A stretch of 64,000 bases of DNA from Gnetum montanum (taxonomy: Eukaryota > Streptophyta > Gnetopsida > Gnetales > Gnetaceae). Position numbers and translations under genes: made by a program. Below, one piece after another: positions 12,011 through 22,640 of this stretch; the stretch's first letter is position 1; each line of letters opens with the position of its first letter. Location: contig MNCI01026285.1 in assembly GCA_015680685.1 (NCBI GenBank), positions 328,617 to 392,616 on the forward strand, written 5' to 3'. The notes beneath the pieces are model-generated. The model was not told where the DNA came from. It did not search any database and saw only the letters and a program-made list of their open reading frames with translations.

Positions 12011-12867
12011 TGATGAATCATGATTCATCAGGCTGCGATATCAGACCCTTGATATCAGAACCACGAAGTCGGGTACACGATATCATATCCCAAATAACGA
12101 TATCGAATACACGATATTGTGACTCATGTGTGAACCTATAAATACACATGTAGGTGCATGAGAGGAGTCAGTTTGGAAATAGTTAGTTTTTTAGTCAGTA
12201 GATAGAAGTTAGTTCATTTTTTAGTTTCTCTCAACCCTTTCTCCTAGTGCATGCCCGTAGTGTGATGATTGTAATTGTACGACATCCTTTATTCGAGTGT
12301 GGTGTACTTGGACTTGCACATGACCAGAAATAAAGATAAAGATTACTTCATCATTGTAGCATTGACTTAGTTTAATTACTTAATTTTTATTCTTATTAAA
12401 CATGGAATGAGTGTGGCTTAATCACGAGCATCTACTTGTAACTGCTTGGTATCCTAGTAGCATACTTAGGCCATGTGCTTGGTAATCTCAGTGGTAGTCA
12501 TGCATGAGGCCTAAGATGTGTACGGATGATTAAGGAATGGATGCTTATCACACTTAGGCTAGCTTAGATTCTCTTTTCCTATCTCCTCTTAGTATAGCTC
12601 TCTCTCTTCCTTTTCCCTCCTAGCTTAGCTAAGATTATTTTCCATCACTCTAGGAGTAGCATTAGTTTAGGAACATATCATACACCTCACTTTAGACTAA
12701 ACCATACGTTACAAAGCAAATACTAGTCCAGGTGGGAAGACAACAAACTACGATCAACAAGTAACTATTTAGATACCACAACTAGCTCATCTACGGAGTT
12801 TGACTGGATCGTGCATGAAACACTCGTATTCATATGGTTGAGTGTAGGGGTATCTCGCCACTCATCA
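12011..12867 (+). repeat. 3' LTR of element A
   Basis: It is the same length as the 5' LTR (857 bp). It starts with the perfect palindrome TGATGAATCATGATTCATCA. It keeps GATATC sites between 12,036 and 12,118, an intact TATA box ctataaata at 12,136-12,144, an AATAAA near 12,329 and the shared CACTCATCA end. It is followed by ATACC, the right copy of the target duplication. Confidence 0.9.
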
Positions 12868-13070
12868 ATACCCTAGCCATGATCTATAACTTAAACATAA
12901 ACATTGATCTAGCCTAGAAAGATCTAGTTAATAAATCTAAATTTGCTAGATGAAAACAATTTAGTAACTCTAATATTAATGAAATCTATAAAAATTTTTC
13001 CAAACATCAACATGGCATCAAAACTAGATAGGTTAATATAAAACTATGTGGTTGTAATGTCATGTCTTTT
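12868..13070 (+). pseudogene. Element E: integrase C-terminal remnant after element A
   Basis: Right after element A the sequence again follows the integrase C-terminus of element B. 'ccctagccatgatctataac' aligns with 'ctatccatggcttgcgacct' at about 42,040, and 'catcaacatggcatcaaaac' aligns with the B segment around 42,170. This confirms that A split E. Homology fades around 13,070. Confidence 0.6.
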
Positions 13071-13730
13071 ATTAACGACATAATTCTACTATTAATTATG
13101 TAAATTTCCTTTGAAAGAAGGGGTACCTCGTTGTGAGGAGTTAGAACTATTTACAACACTGCTCAAGAATGGGTTTGATTTATGGCATTTTGGATTTGGC
13201 TTAGATGTTGTATTAACATGGAGTTCCAAAGCCAAGATTAGCAAATGATGAGAGCCAAGTGAAGAGGGAGAGAATGGACTAATCACTTCAACTTGATGGC
13301 CTAACCCTAGTGGCAATGTTGGATTACCTCTAAGGTCCTAAGTATCATAGGAAGATAACCCATAGGGTGTTAAACTGTACTAACCTTTTATCAATAGATT
13401 TTCTTTTGCTAGTTTCTTTTTTGCTTCATTCCATGTTCATTTCTGATTATTTTCCAAGTTATATAGGTGATTGAGTTATTTCCACACAATGCAACATTTT
13501 TACACAAAGGATGACCATATTACATTGACATTTGGGAATGGGATGTTACATGTGTTATTGGAGCAAACCATGATTTAAGAGCCAAAGTGGAAGAAAGAAA
13601 CATATATAAAATAGTATGTTTTATTATTAATATTTGAATGGGATACATGAAGAAGAGGGATATGGAAATATATGAATGGGATAGATCAAGAAGAAGAATA
13701 TGAAAAGTAGTGAAAATAGGAAAATTAGTC
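13071..13730. other. No recognisable gene
   Basis: This is AT-rich sequence with short chance ORFs on the minus strand. I see no domain, repeat array or LTR boundary. It may be the 3' untranslated part of element E or older flanking sequence. Confidence 0.4.
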
Positions 13731-13734
13731 ATCT

Positions 13735-15610
13735 AGTTTGAAGACTTTAAGGAGATCTATGATAGCTTCAGACTGGGCCTCGTGTTCCTCCTTGGTAGCA
13801 TTATCCTTATCGATTTTCACCTAGCATCCAATGAAATCATTACATAGTTTATTGATGTATTTGGTGGCATATTTTGCTACATTCTATGCCTCATTAGCTT
13901 TCATAAGTTTAGTTTCTAGTAGGTTTACTTAAAGAGTCAATTGTGTCTCCTCTTCTTGCCATTCCTTCTCCTTCCTCTATATACACAAGATTAAGGCCAT
14001 AAGCATAAAAAAAATAAGAGAAGAGAGAAGAGAAACGAAGAACTACTTACATGGAAGTTGATCATTCTTGATTTGATGTATGCACTCATGGTTCAACAAG
14101 TATCAAGCCAAACAAGTGACACTCTGATTATCCTAATATTTTGTTTGAGATTCTTGCTAACCTTTGGAGCATCATTAGGGATAACATGGAGAGAAGATGC
14201 AACAATAGCCTACATCAACTTGAAATCACTCTTGAAGTCACAAGACTTAGACTCCCTCAAGTAATATAATTCCTTATAGATAGGAACAAGAAGTATTCCT
14301 CACAATTTTTTCATTAAGATTTTGAAGAAGAATGAGTTCTTCTTCTCAAGCTACCATCATCTGTCCTAAAGAGAAAGAAGAATCCATGATGGTAATAGAG
14401 GGGGTTATGTTGACAAATCCAAGAATAAAGAACATTGACATGGCCTATGATAAGGAACACTTTACTAGAGTCACACACAAGGAGATTTCAAAGGTGGAGT
14501 TAGAATCTGTTCAGATTTGCATGGAGAATCCTTCCCCAACTCCCGGATGAAGTATCTTTGACCCATGGACACCTACACAAAAATGGAATTAACATAATAA
14601 CAAAGAAAATAAAAGTATTTTAAAATCATATTTGTTATTTGATAATTAAGTTAGCTATTATTCCTTTTCCCTTTCTTTTTTCCTATGTAAAACCATTATT
14701 TCACTTAGACCTTATTTTGGGCACTACTTCTAATAAAAAATCAAGAACATAGAATAACTTATTTAATAAATAAATAAGTAAATAAAAAATAATAATCAAT
14801 GTTTAAGGATAAACTATGAAACTTAGTTCTATGATTACCACATCACCACCTCTACATCATTACTTCCTAGAGTTATCTTCCTAGTCCCTTTCCCTAGTTT
14901 AGTCTATAGCCTAGAGCACACTATCACATAAATACCATGACAAGAAAAATAATCGAGAAATAAGAAAATATAAAATAAAAGTTAAAAAATTGTACCTCAT
15001 CAAAATGGCTTAAATTTTATTCTCATGCAAGACCTTCTTTACCCTTCTTAGAACATTCAACTCAAGCCCTCATAGCTTTTCGCTCTTCCCAAAACTCAAG
15101 GTGTAAACAAGGACTGAATTCATGGAGGCTATTGGTAAAGTAATTATAACTTAAAATTAAGCCCATAAGTAAAGGGAAAAAATTTATAGTATAAGGTTCT
15201 TCTTGGTTATTCTTAGTGGCAGTAACTAATTCCATGGCAAGGTTCAAGAAAGAGAAACAAAAGAGAGATTAATCATATATTCTATCATTTTTTACACCAT
15301 GGAGAAGAAAGATGAAGTAGGAATTAACATTGGCACATTGGAAACCCCATAAAACTTTACTATAGATATATTGACACAAGTAGTAGTTAATCTCACTCAT
15401 AAAATAAATTCTATAATACTATTTTTAGATAAGAGCATTATTCTTAATATAATTAGACAATTCTCTTTGACAAAAAGATTGAAATTCATTAGATTTTACA
15501 TTTGGAGCAAAAGGATTTACCCCCGTATGGAAATTGGAAGTAGTTCGGATGCTAGCAAGAGTAATGATAAACTTCCAAAAACCATTTTTGAATGAGAATG
15601 TTTTCATAGA
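13735..15610 (-). pseudogene. Minus-strand coding debris with coiled-coil and exon-like blocks
   Basis: Several minus-strand blocks read as decayed protein. At 15,610-15,425 I read FKNGFWKFIITLASIRTTS and GVNPFAPNVKSNEFQSFCQR. At 15,250-15,060 there is MNLAMELVTATKNNQEEPY. At 14,569-14,050 there is ILLVPIYKELYYLRESKSCD and APKVSKNLKQNIRIIRVSL, flanked by an acceptor-like TGTAG and a donor-like GTAAGTAG. At 13,985-13,735 there is ETKLMKANEA, KYATKYINKLCNDFIG and EEHEAQSEAIIDLLKVFK, which looks like coiled coil. The order is an N-terminal globular part followed by a Lys/Glu-rich C-terminus with introns. That resembles the retroelement-carried proteins of plants (Transposase_28-like) in architecture only. 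The family assignment is a guess. Confidence 0.3.
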
Positions 15611-15984
15611 TGTTGTTGTAGTTAGATTTCTTATGATGTTGTTGCAGTTAGATTTCTTAAAGATAGGAAATACTAGGAACTTAGGTAGTTTAGAAGCTTT
15701 GAGGACTTAAAATCCTCAACATCTAACAAGCTACAAACTAGATCAATTGCCTTCATGACATTATTTTGATGCAGAATAATAGAAACTAATTTAGAGCTAC
15801 CTAAGGAGGTAGGAGAAGATAATCCAAGAAGCTTCGGAGGAGCCATCTTACAAATTATTATGATGGAAAATATCTCTCTCTTATAGTATGAAAAAAATAT
15901 TGAATTGGAAAAAAAGACTTTTATTTCATATGAATTTATAGAAGACATAAAAACCAAAGCATTAGTAGTAGATGAAGCATGCAA

Positions 15985-16470
15985 GAGAAAAGGGTAGTTA
16001 CACTTGCGTTAACACATAATTAATTATTAATTAATTTCAATATAATATCTAATTTTCTTGATTTTTTGAGTAATAGGTAAATTAAAAGGACATTATCCTA
16101 AGCTGAGCTTGTAGTACACTCCAAGATAATTCCAATGATACCAATTTTGTTGAAATCTAATACATGGTTTGGGAGTTATGGAATTTCTTGGTATGCATGC
16201 AATTTTACTAAAATTAAAAAAAATATAAAAATTAAGTATAAAAATAAAAAAAATAAATTTATTTCAAGGACCACAAGTTCAATCCCCAACACTAAAATTT
16301 CAAGTATATATATATATATGTTAAAAAAAATTGGCTTTGATCCTAATTCTTAGAGTTAGGGCTTGCAATGCCATGACTTCTACATCATGGGTAGCCTTGT
16401 CATGATGCTAGGCTTTCCATGCTACTATATGGCAAGGCTACAAGGCCTAGCCATGCAATGTCATGGTCAA
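15985..16470. other. No gene; AT-rich spacer
   Basis: This holds A-rich tracts, an (AT)n run near 16,305-16,320 and a short block with repeated 'catggcaaggctac'-type words before the minisatellite. I see no coding or RNA signal. Confidence 0.4.
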
Positions 16471-16479
16471 CCTAGCCAA

Positions 16480-17240
16480 ACTAGTAATGATCACCATTTT
16501 CCACTATGTGCCATTACCCTACTTTAGTAGGCCACCTGCTACTTCTTGCCACCACCTCCCCACATTGCTATCTTCTACCTCTCCTTACTTCATTGGCATC
16601 ACGATCTTCCATCTTCCCTTACTTTACCATCATCATAATCTTCCACCTCCCCTTACTTCACCTATGCTACAATATTCTAATCTTCCCTTACTCTGTTGAT
16701 GGTGCCATCTTTTGCCTTTCCTTGTTCTAGTAATGTCATTATCTTTCACCTTTCCTTAATCTACCAATGCTACCATCTTCCACCTCCACTTAATCTACAA
16801 GTACTACCATCTTTTTCCTTTCCTCATTCCATTGGTGAAACCCTCTTCTAGCTCTCTACCTACCATTGGCAATGCCATCTTTCATCTCTTTGTCTACTAT
16901 TGGTGCCACCATCTTTTGCCTTCTTGTCTCAACCAACATCACTATCTTCTACCTCCCTACCTGCCATCAGCATTGCCATCTTCCACTTCATTACTTTAGT
17001 TGGTATCACCATATTCTACCTCACTACTTACTATTGGCATCATCATCTTTAGCCTCCCTACTTTTGTTAGCACTACCTTTTGCCACCTCCATTCCTATCA
17101 TTAGTATCATCATCTTCCACCTCCCTACCTCTATTGATGTTACCATCTTCTATCTTCTAGCCTCTGTTGGTGTAGCCATCTTTCACCTTCCTGCTTGTCC
17201 TTAGTGTCACCATATTCTACCTTTTGGCATGATGATATCT
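16480..17240. repeat. Degenerate minisatellite, period about 34 bp
   Basis: About 22 imperfect copies carry the core 'gccaccatcttccacctcc', with a variable 'tactctaccattgg' part. The pyrimidine-rich strand is +. Open frames in this block (for example 16,463-16,730 and 16,866-17,204, rich in Leu, Pro, His and Ser) are by-products of the repeat and not genes. Confidence 0.75.
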
Positions 17241-17552
17241 GCTATTCACAACAACTCAAACATATTCCTTTAGGCTTCCATCATGTTTATATCAACACCA
17301 ACAACTAGCATTATTCTATGATAGCAAGAATAATAACCATGTCACCCAAGCATTAGGCCACAAAAGCTATGAATTGCTTAGGCTATGTAGGCTACAGTAA
17401 GTGGCATAGGTAGTAGTAGGCCATTATGACCATTAATGTCAATACATAGTGATGCTATAACTAGAATCCTTGCCACTAATAGATGCTTATCACCATCTCA
17501 TCTACCACCACCACTGCACTCTTCATCCACTATTGTCATTCTCCATCTTCTT

Positions 17553-19141
17553 TGATGGCTATTTTTAGATGCAAAATTTGTTGACATTTAACATAGACTC
17601 TAGGATACAAAATATTAAATATTATATGTAGAAAATATTTAAAATAATAGAATTTTTGCATTGGTAGTGTAACAATTGAAAATCTTGATTGCTGGAGAAA
17701 CTAAAAAACTCCTAGTGCAATAATCATAATCCTAAATCCCAAGGGCTTCTATGAAAAAATAGGATTTGAGGTGCCCTGGATAGTCTAGTAGATCATCTAG
17801 GGACTTAAGGAGGGAAAAAAAGAATAACAACAAATAAAAATGCAAAATGTAGTTCTAATGATAAATGTACTAAGATTAAAATAAATAAATCTAAATTGCA
17901 CATAAATGGAATTATAAAATTTATTGAAAAAATAAAGGAAAATTCTAGAAATGTGTACAAAGTCATGCTTGAGAAGAGAGCAAGGGGTTCACTTGGGTGG
18001 GGGTTTAGAATCTACTAAAACTGCTATGATTAGCTCCATGATCTAGAGGTTCTTCCACTCTTGATGATTTCAAACATTTACTACTCTTACTCCAAATCTA
18101 TAGAATTTTTGATGTAGGGGAATGAGAGGTGTAAGAGATTTGGACTAAAAATTGAGCAACACTGGGTGTTTGGATTTCTAGATGCTTAGCATTGATGTAA
18201 CAATCTCACAAATCTCAAATGGGGGTAATAGGGATAACAATATGGTTATGGGTTCCATGATGGGAATTCAAGAAGCTCTATGTGTGCTCAAAGCTTTCAA
18301 ATGCAAAAAATCTTAAGTGTGAAATCCTTTCATGGTCTTGGTGCTTGGGTTTTATAAGGTTTGGACCATAAATTGGACTGCAAGTTATGCTTGATTGGTG
18401 TTGCAAATTCTAGTTGATTGTAGTAAATTTGGCTACAAACTCTACAAAATTCTAGCTACATGCAAGTGTATTGGGCATTCAAATCCAAGGGGATTACTAT
18501 ATATGATAAGTGTTATACCCTCATAGCATCAAAGCCATTTCATTTACTAAAAATAGTAAATGGTAATTTCACACTTGCTAGCTTCTTCCACCCACACTAG
18601 GCCTTCCAACAACAATGTTGATATGCAAGATCCTCACTAGAGTTCATGCAATGCTAGAATCTTGGGCCATGCTAGAGAAATTCTAGGGGGAAGTTGCAAT
18701 GCTAGGGGGATGCAATGGTAATGCTACGGGTAAGGGTTATAACCCATCCCCCTAGTGGCCTCCCCCCCCAACACAAAGGATTGTTGTTTTACCCCCCAAT
18801 GCTAAAGGTTGGTGGGCCACACCTTCCAATAGGCATCTCAAATGTGAAAAATGTTACCCACCCATACAACCCATCATAATATCAATTTTGGCATTTCAAA
18901 AGGCATTTTTAATGCCCCCACCCCAAAGCCAAAATATAGACATTCTACAACTTTTTTTATTTGGGGGATGAGGCTTTGAGCACTTTTGAGGCATTTTTCA
19001 GCCCCAAAAGTATAAAGCATGTGAGATTACACCTCACAAGTTACAATACTCACATTTATAATGAAATTTTAACCTTAGGTTTCATGGGATAGGGATTGCA
19101 ATGCAAATAGGATAGTAACATGTAATTTTGATGGTGTTTCA
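17553..19141 (-). repeat. 3' LTR of element D1
   Basis: It is clearly repeated at 43,312-44,718 and 45,550-46,832. Shared landmarks are 'gtagatcatctagggactta' (about 17,790), 'ggttcacttgggt' (17,990), 'ctccatgatct' (18,030) and 'ggcattccaaaaggcattttt'-type words near 18,900. On the minus strand it starts TGAAACACCA at 19,141, preceded by a purine tract (its complement 'tccttctttat' follows on +). The low-coordinate end is uncertain, between 17,553 and 17,668, because only short blocks match there. Confidence 0.75.
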
Positions 19142-20270
19142 TTAGTCCTTCTTTATTGGTGTCTAGAGGATTAACCCAAGAGGCACTAACAAAGGATGCA
19201 AAATACCACTATAGGTCCATCATCAACATCCCCTCTCTATGCTTGATTCAATCATGTTAAACCATGCCAAATAGTTCTTGAGATGATGGTATAAGGCTAT
19301 GATGAGATGATGGTAATGTAGTCATAGGAAAATGGTCATGAGAGATAACAATGAGTTTTATAGTTGACATCATGGCTATGGCACTAATATGTTTGTCAAT
19401 CAGTGAGTCTTGATACTTTGTGTTTTAAAGTGTGATTTACTTAACAAATGTGTTTGAGGAATCATCACCATGATCTAAGGTTTTTGTTGGCCACTAGGCT
19501 CCTTCCCTTGAATGGTTGGAGTTGTTGGTCTTTGGTTTAGGCCTTTGGTCTTCCTTGGCCATTTCACTTCTTGGTAGTTTGCTTCCCTTCCTTCATTAAG
19601 TCTCTTTGCTAAGGTTGGCTCTAATATGGCTTTCTTGGCACATGAGATGTATTACATCTAGTAGAGTTAGTGGATTTCCCATCAAATGAGATGTGTTACA
19701 CTCAATGGACTTAGTGGTTTTCCTATTGAATGAGATGTGTTACATCCAATGGACTTGACGATGGAGCATGATGAAGGGATGTCATATAGCCATAATGCAT
19801 GAGTGTCAAGATATGTTAACATTGCTATTTAGGATAAGGAAGGCCATAATAAGGATATAGGGTTAGGTTCAAGGAGATGGTAATGAGAATAAAAATGAAA
19901 CAAGAACTCTTGGAATAGTAGGAATAACTCACCACATCTTACACTTCAAGGTTACATGATGACTTACTACCACAATGAGTCATACCTTTGTAATGACTTC
20001 CAGGCCTCATCTTGCAAGCATAATGTCAAGAGGAAAAGAAAACTAAGAAAAGTAAACATGTTGTTATCATACAATGTATGAGGCCATATAGAATGGTAAA
20101 ACCAAGATACCAATATTACCAATGTTGCTAGTTTAAGATCATGATGGGCCATGTTGCTAGTTTAAGGCCTTAGCATGCTATAGAGAGATGTTTTCTTAGT
20201 CATGGAAAAGTTTCCATGCAAGATTCCTTGTTATTGGCTATGAAGGTTATTAACTTCATCTATAGAATAC
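19142..20270 (-). other. Element D1 3' untranslated region with ~53-bp repeats
   Basis: This lies between the integrase and the 3' LTR. Three copies of a ~53-bp unit (about 19,645-19,760, core 'gagatgtgttacactcaatg') have counterparts in D2 at about 47,285-47,405. Near 20,110-20,165 is the motif 'gctagtttaaggcc', which recurs in arrays elsewhere in D1 and D2. I see no ORF of interest. Confidence 0.6.
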
Positions 20271-21360
20271 ATGTAGTAAGGCTTTAGATAGGAATGATTA
20301 ACTAGATTGGCAAATTCATTTCCATTCATGTTAGCTATTTTGAATGCTCCATTGTCATAGGGTTTGGTGACTAGGAAGGACTCTTCCTAGTTTGATAAGA
20401 ATTTGTCTGCATGCTTATAGATGACCTTGAGGACTATGTAACCATTCTTGATATTACTCTTGATCAAGTTATGGTGGTGTTTTAACTTTTCCCTCTCTTA
20501 ATAACACTTAATGTGAGCAAGCATTCACACCCATTGCTCCTTCACCAAGTGTAGGTTCATGGTCTGTAGCTCCTTACAATCTTCATTATTAATGAAGTTA
20601 GATAAAGCTACTTAAAGTTATGATACTTGTAGTTCAAGAGGTAAAACAACTTCAAATCATAAAGCAAGTTATAAGGGGTGACACTAGTTGCTATATAGTA
20701 GATTGTTCTATAGGCCCAAAGTGCATGGATAAGCCACTCATGCCACTTGTGCTTGCTATTGTTCAGCATCAACTTGAGCAAGTTTATGATGACCTTATTT
20801 CTTGCTTTTATTTTCCATTAATTTGAGGGTAATATGAAAATAAGAAAGAGTGATTAATGCCTAGGTCATCAAATTTTTTTTTTTGTTTCTTGGCTACTAA
20901 ACTATGGTCCATTGTTTGTGACTATGGTCATAGGTATGCCAAAATGGGCTACTTTGTTATCAAGTATAAATCTACAAACTTGTTTAGATATTGTTCTTCT
21001 TAGGGTAATATCTTAAACCCACTTTTTGAAATTTTTGGTTTTAGTGATGATGAAACTATGCCTTGTGGAAGACTTAGGCATTATAGATCCAATGATATCC
21101 AATCCCCACAAATGACTAAGTTATCTAAGTAGTGTGTAATTTAGTCCATGGTAGGTGTATAAGGTTGCTATGCCATTGGCATGTGTCACAAGTTTTAACA
21201 TTTTTTAGGTAATCACTTTTCATATATGGCTAGTAATAGCCTATTTTTCTAATTTTAGTGGTCATGGCTCTAGGTCCTATATGTCCTCCACATACACCCT
21301 TGTGAACTTGCTCTAGGACTATTCGTGCTTTACTTTTACCTAATCACCCTAATAATATAT
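20270..21360 (-). pseudogene. int: Element D1: integrase
   Basis: On the minus strand, the reading from 21,360 gives VLEQVHKGVCGGHIGPRAMT, then KIRKIGYY*PYMK and CDTCQ. This is the zinc-binding N-terminal domain, in which the W of YYWP is now a stop. The core follows, with WIYNA for the usual LDIIG segment around the first catalytic Asp, and the C-terminal part lies around 20,600-20,830, aligned with the better preserved D2 copy. The end near 20,350 corresponds to the 'FLVTKAYGNGAFKIANMN'-type tail of Tat integrases. Stops and frameshifts occur throughout, so the enzyme is inactive. Confidence 0.75.
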
Positions 21361-21759
21361 CATCATAGGATCACCAACATAATGTTTTATCACCTCCTAT
21401 GACATATTATTTTGATTGTTTACGTACAAAATACTTTTAAGCAATAGTCAGACCTTGTGAAGGTTCATCATGCATAAGGTAAAACTTGATATCATCATAC
21501 CACTCCCTTGGGGGAGTATTATGAACTACAATCATAAATGTATCCTTAGCACTCTATGTGATGGAGAGAACACAATCCACAATTAAGATGGGAAACTTGC
21601 TAAACACATCTAGCATCACTCTAAGGGCTAGTGTTGCAATTACATCAACTATAGTGTTCTCAATTCAAGATACATGTTGGATATCAACACCTATGAATTG
21701 TTGTAGTGGTTTCTTTTCTAGGTCATAGTAAGGTTGCAAATGTTTGGTTTTACAAGTGT

Positions 21760-22140
21760 AAACCTTAGTCACTTAGTTAACCACAAGTTGAGAGTCTCCT
21801 TTGATCATTAAGTACTTAATTCCTAGGTCATGAGCTACCATCATCCCTATGATTAAATCTTCATACTTCACTACATATTTGGTACATGAAAACTCAAAAT
21901 GATAGGTAAAGGGTTGAGTTTCACTACATGGGAATTTTATGATGGTAGCAGCACTAGCCCCATGGGCAATTGAAGCTCTATCAAAGTGCATGATCACCTC
22001 ATAGTCCTTAAGTGCTTGGCTAACAATGTTGATTTTTTCATCAATAAATTTAAGCTCTATCATTTCATGGTCATCTACAAGTGAAATAATAAGTTGTATG
22101 ATTATATCTTGACCTTTCATTAAGGATTGGAAGACTTAAT
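21760..22140 (-). pseudogene. Element D1: archaeal-type second RNase H (aRH), Tat lineage
   Basis: A 115-residue open stretch (22,120-21,773) reads MKGQDIIIQLIISLVDDHEM, then EVIMHFDRASIAHGASAAT, FEFSCTKYVVKYEDLIIGMM and AHDLGIKYLMIKGDSQLVVN. The order is that of the second, archaeal-like RNase H found in Tat/Ogre-type plant elements: the DGA(S) catalytic segment (here FDRAS), the TNNxAEYEAL segment (here CTKYVVKYEDL) and the SDSQLVVN segment (here KGDSQLVVN). The first and second motifs are altered, so activity is unlikely. Its place between RNase H and integrase is as expected, and it is the best marker that D belongs to the Tat group. Confidence 0.8.
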
Positions 22141-22640
22141 GAATATCAAACTAGTTATTATGGCTTTCCATTGGGCTATACAGCTACTCTTGTAAATGTT
22201 GGTTGTTATGGCTCTAAGCATGTTGTCTTTGCAAATGATGTTGACCTAGCTCCTAAAGAGGTAGTGTCTCCACTTTTTAATGAGAAAACTAGTGCTAGAT
22301 AATACTTCTTCACTTTAGTATATCTAGTCTCATGGGCAACTAATGCATGGCTAACATAGTATACTAGCATCTCTGCATCATCATATTAATTTTGATAGAG
22401 TAGAGAGGCAATAGATGTGTCAGAGATAGCAAAGTAGATGTAAAATGGTTTATCCTCTAGTGGAGGATAGATTGTTAGTAGTTGTGCCAACTCTTGCTTA
22501 TGATTTTCAAATACTTCTTGGAATTGAGTTATGCACTCATAGTGAACTCCTTTCTTAAGCAAGTGTTGCATAGGTTGTAACTTATCCATAAGCCTAGCAA
22601 TAAACATACAAATAAATTGTAATCTACCTTATAATCCCCA
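22141..22640 (-). pseudogene. Element D1: RT connection and RNase H
   Basis: The minus strand from 22,607 reads MFIARLMDKLQPMQHLLKKG, QFQEVFENHKQELAQLLTIY, PPLEDKPFYIYFAISDTSIA and SLLYQN. Below it, 22,390-22,250 gives YYVSHALVAHETRYTKVKKY and YLALVFSLK. This matches the connection and first RNase H of Ty3/gypsy elements, including the 'YYVSxxL...ETRYT..EK..LALV' block. One stop separates the two parts, at 22,387. Confidence 0.75.

Larger units (their letters stand above)
4495..12867 (+). mobile_element. Element A: non-autonomous Athila-like LTR retrotransposon
   Basis: Two 857-bp direct repeats (4,495-5,351 and 12,011-12,867) bound an 8.4-kb unit. The 5-bp flanks are ATACA on the left and ATACC on the right, a one-mismatch target duplication. 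The integrase reading of element E resumes directly after the right flank. A decayed tRNA-Asp PBS follows the 5' LTR, and a G-rich PPT-like tract precedes the 3' LTR. Inside are a gag related to those of elements B and C and a second, coiled-coil ORF. I find no protease, RT, RNase H or integrase, so it would have depended on enzymes of a partner, most likely the B/C family. The two LTRs differ by very roughly one base in eight to ten by eye, which implies an old insertion. Confidence 0.85.

Noticed and set aside
16463-17204. Proline/leucine/histidine-rich proteins
   Set aside because: They are translations of the ~34-bp minisatellite in several frames.
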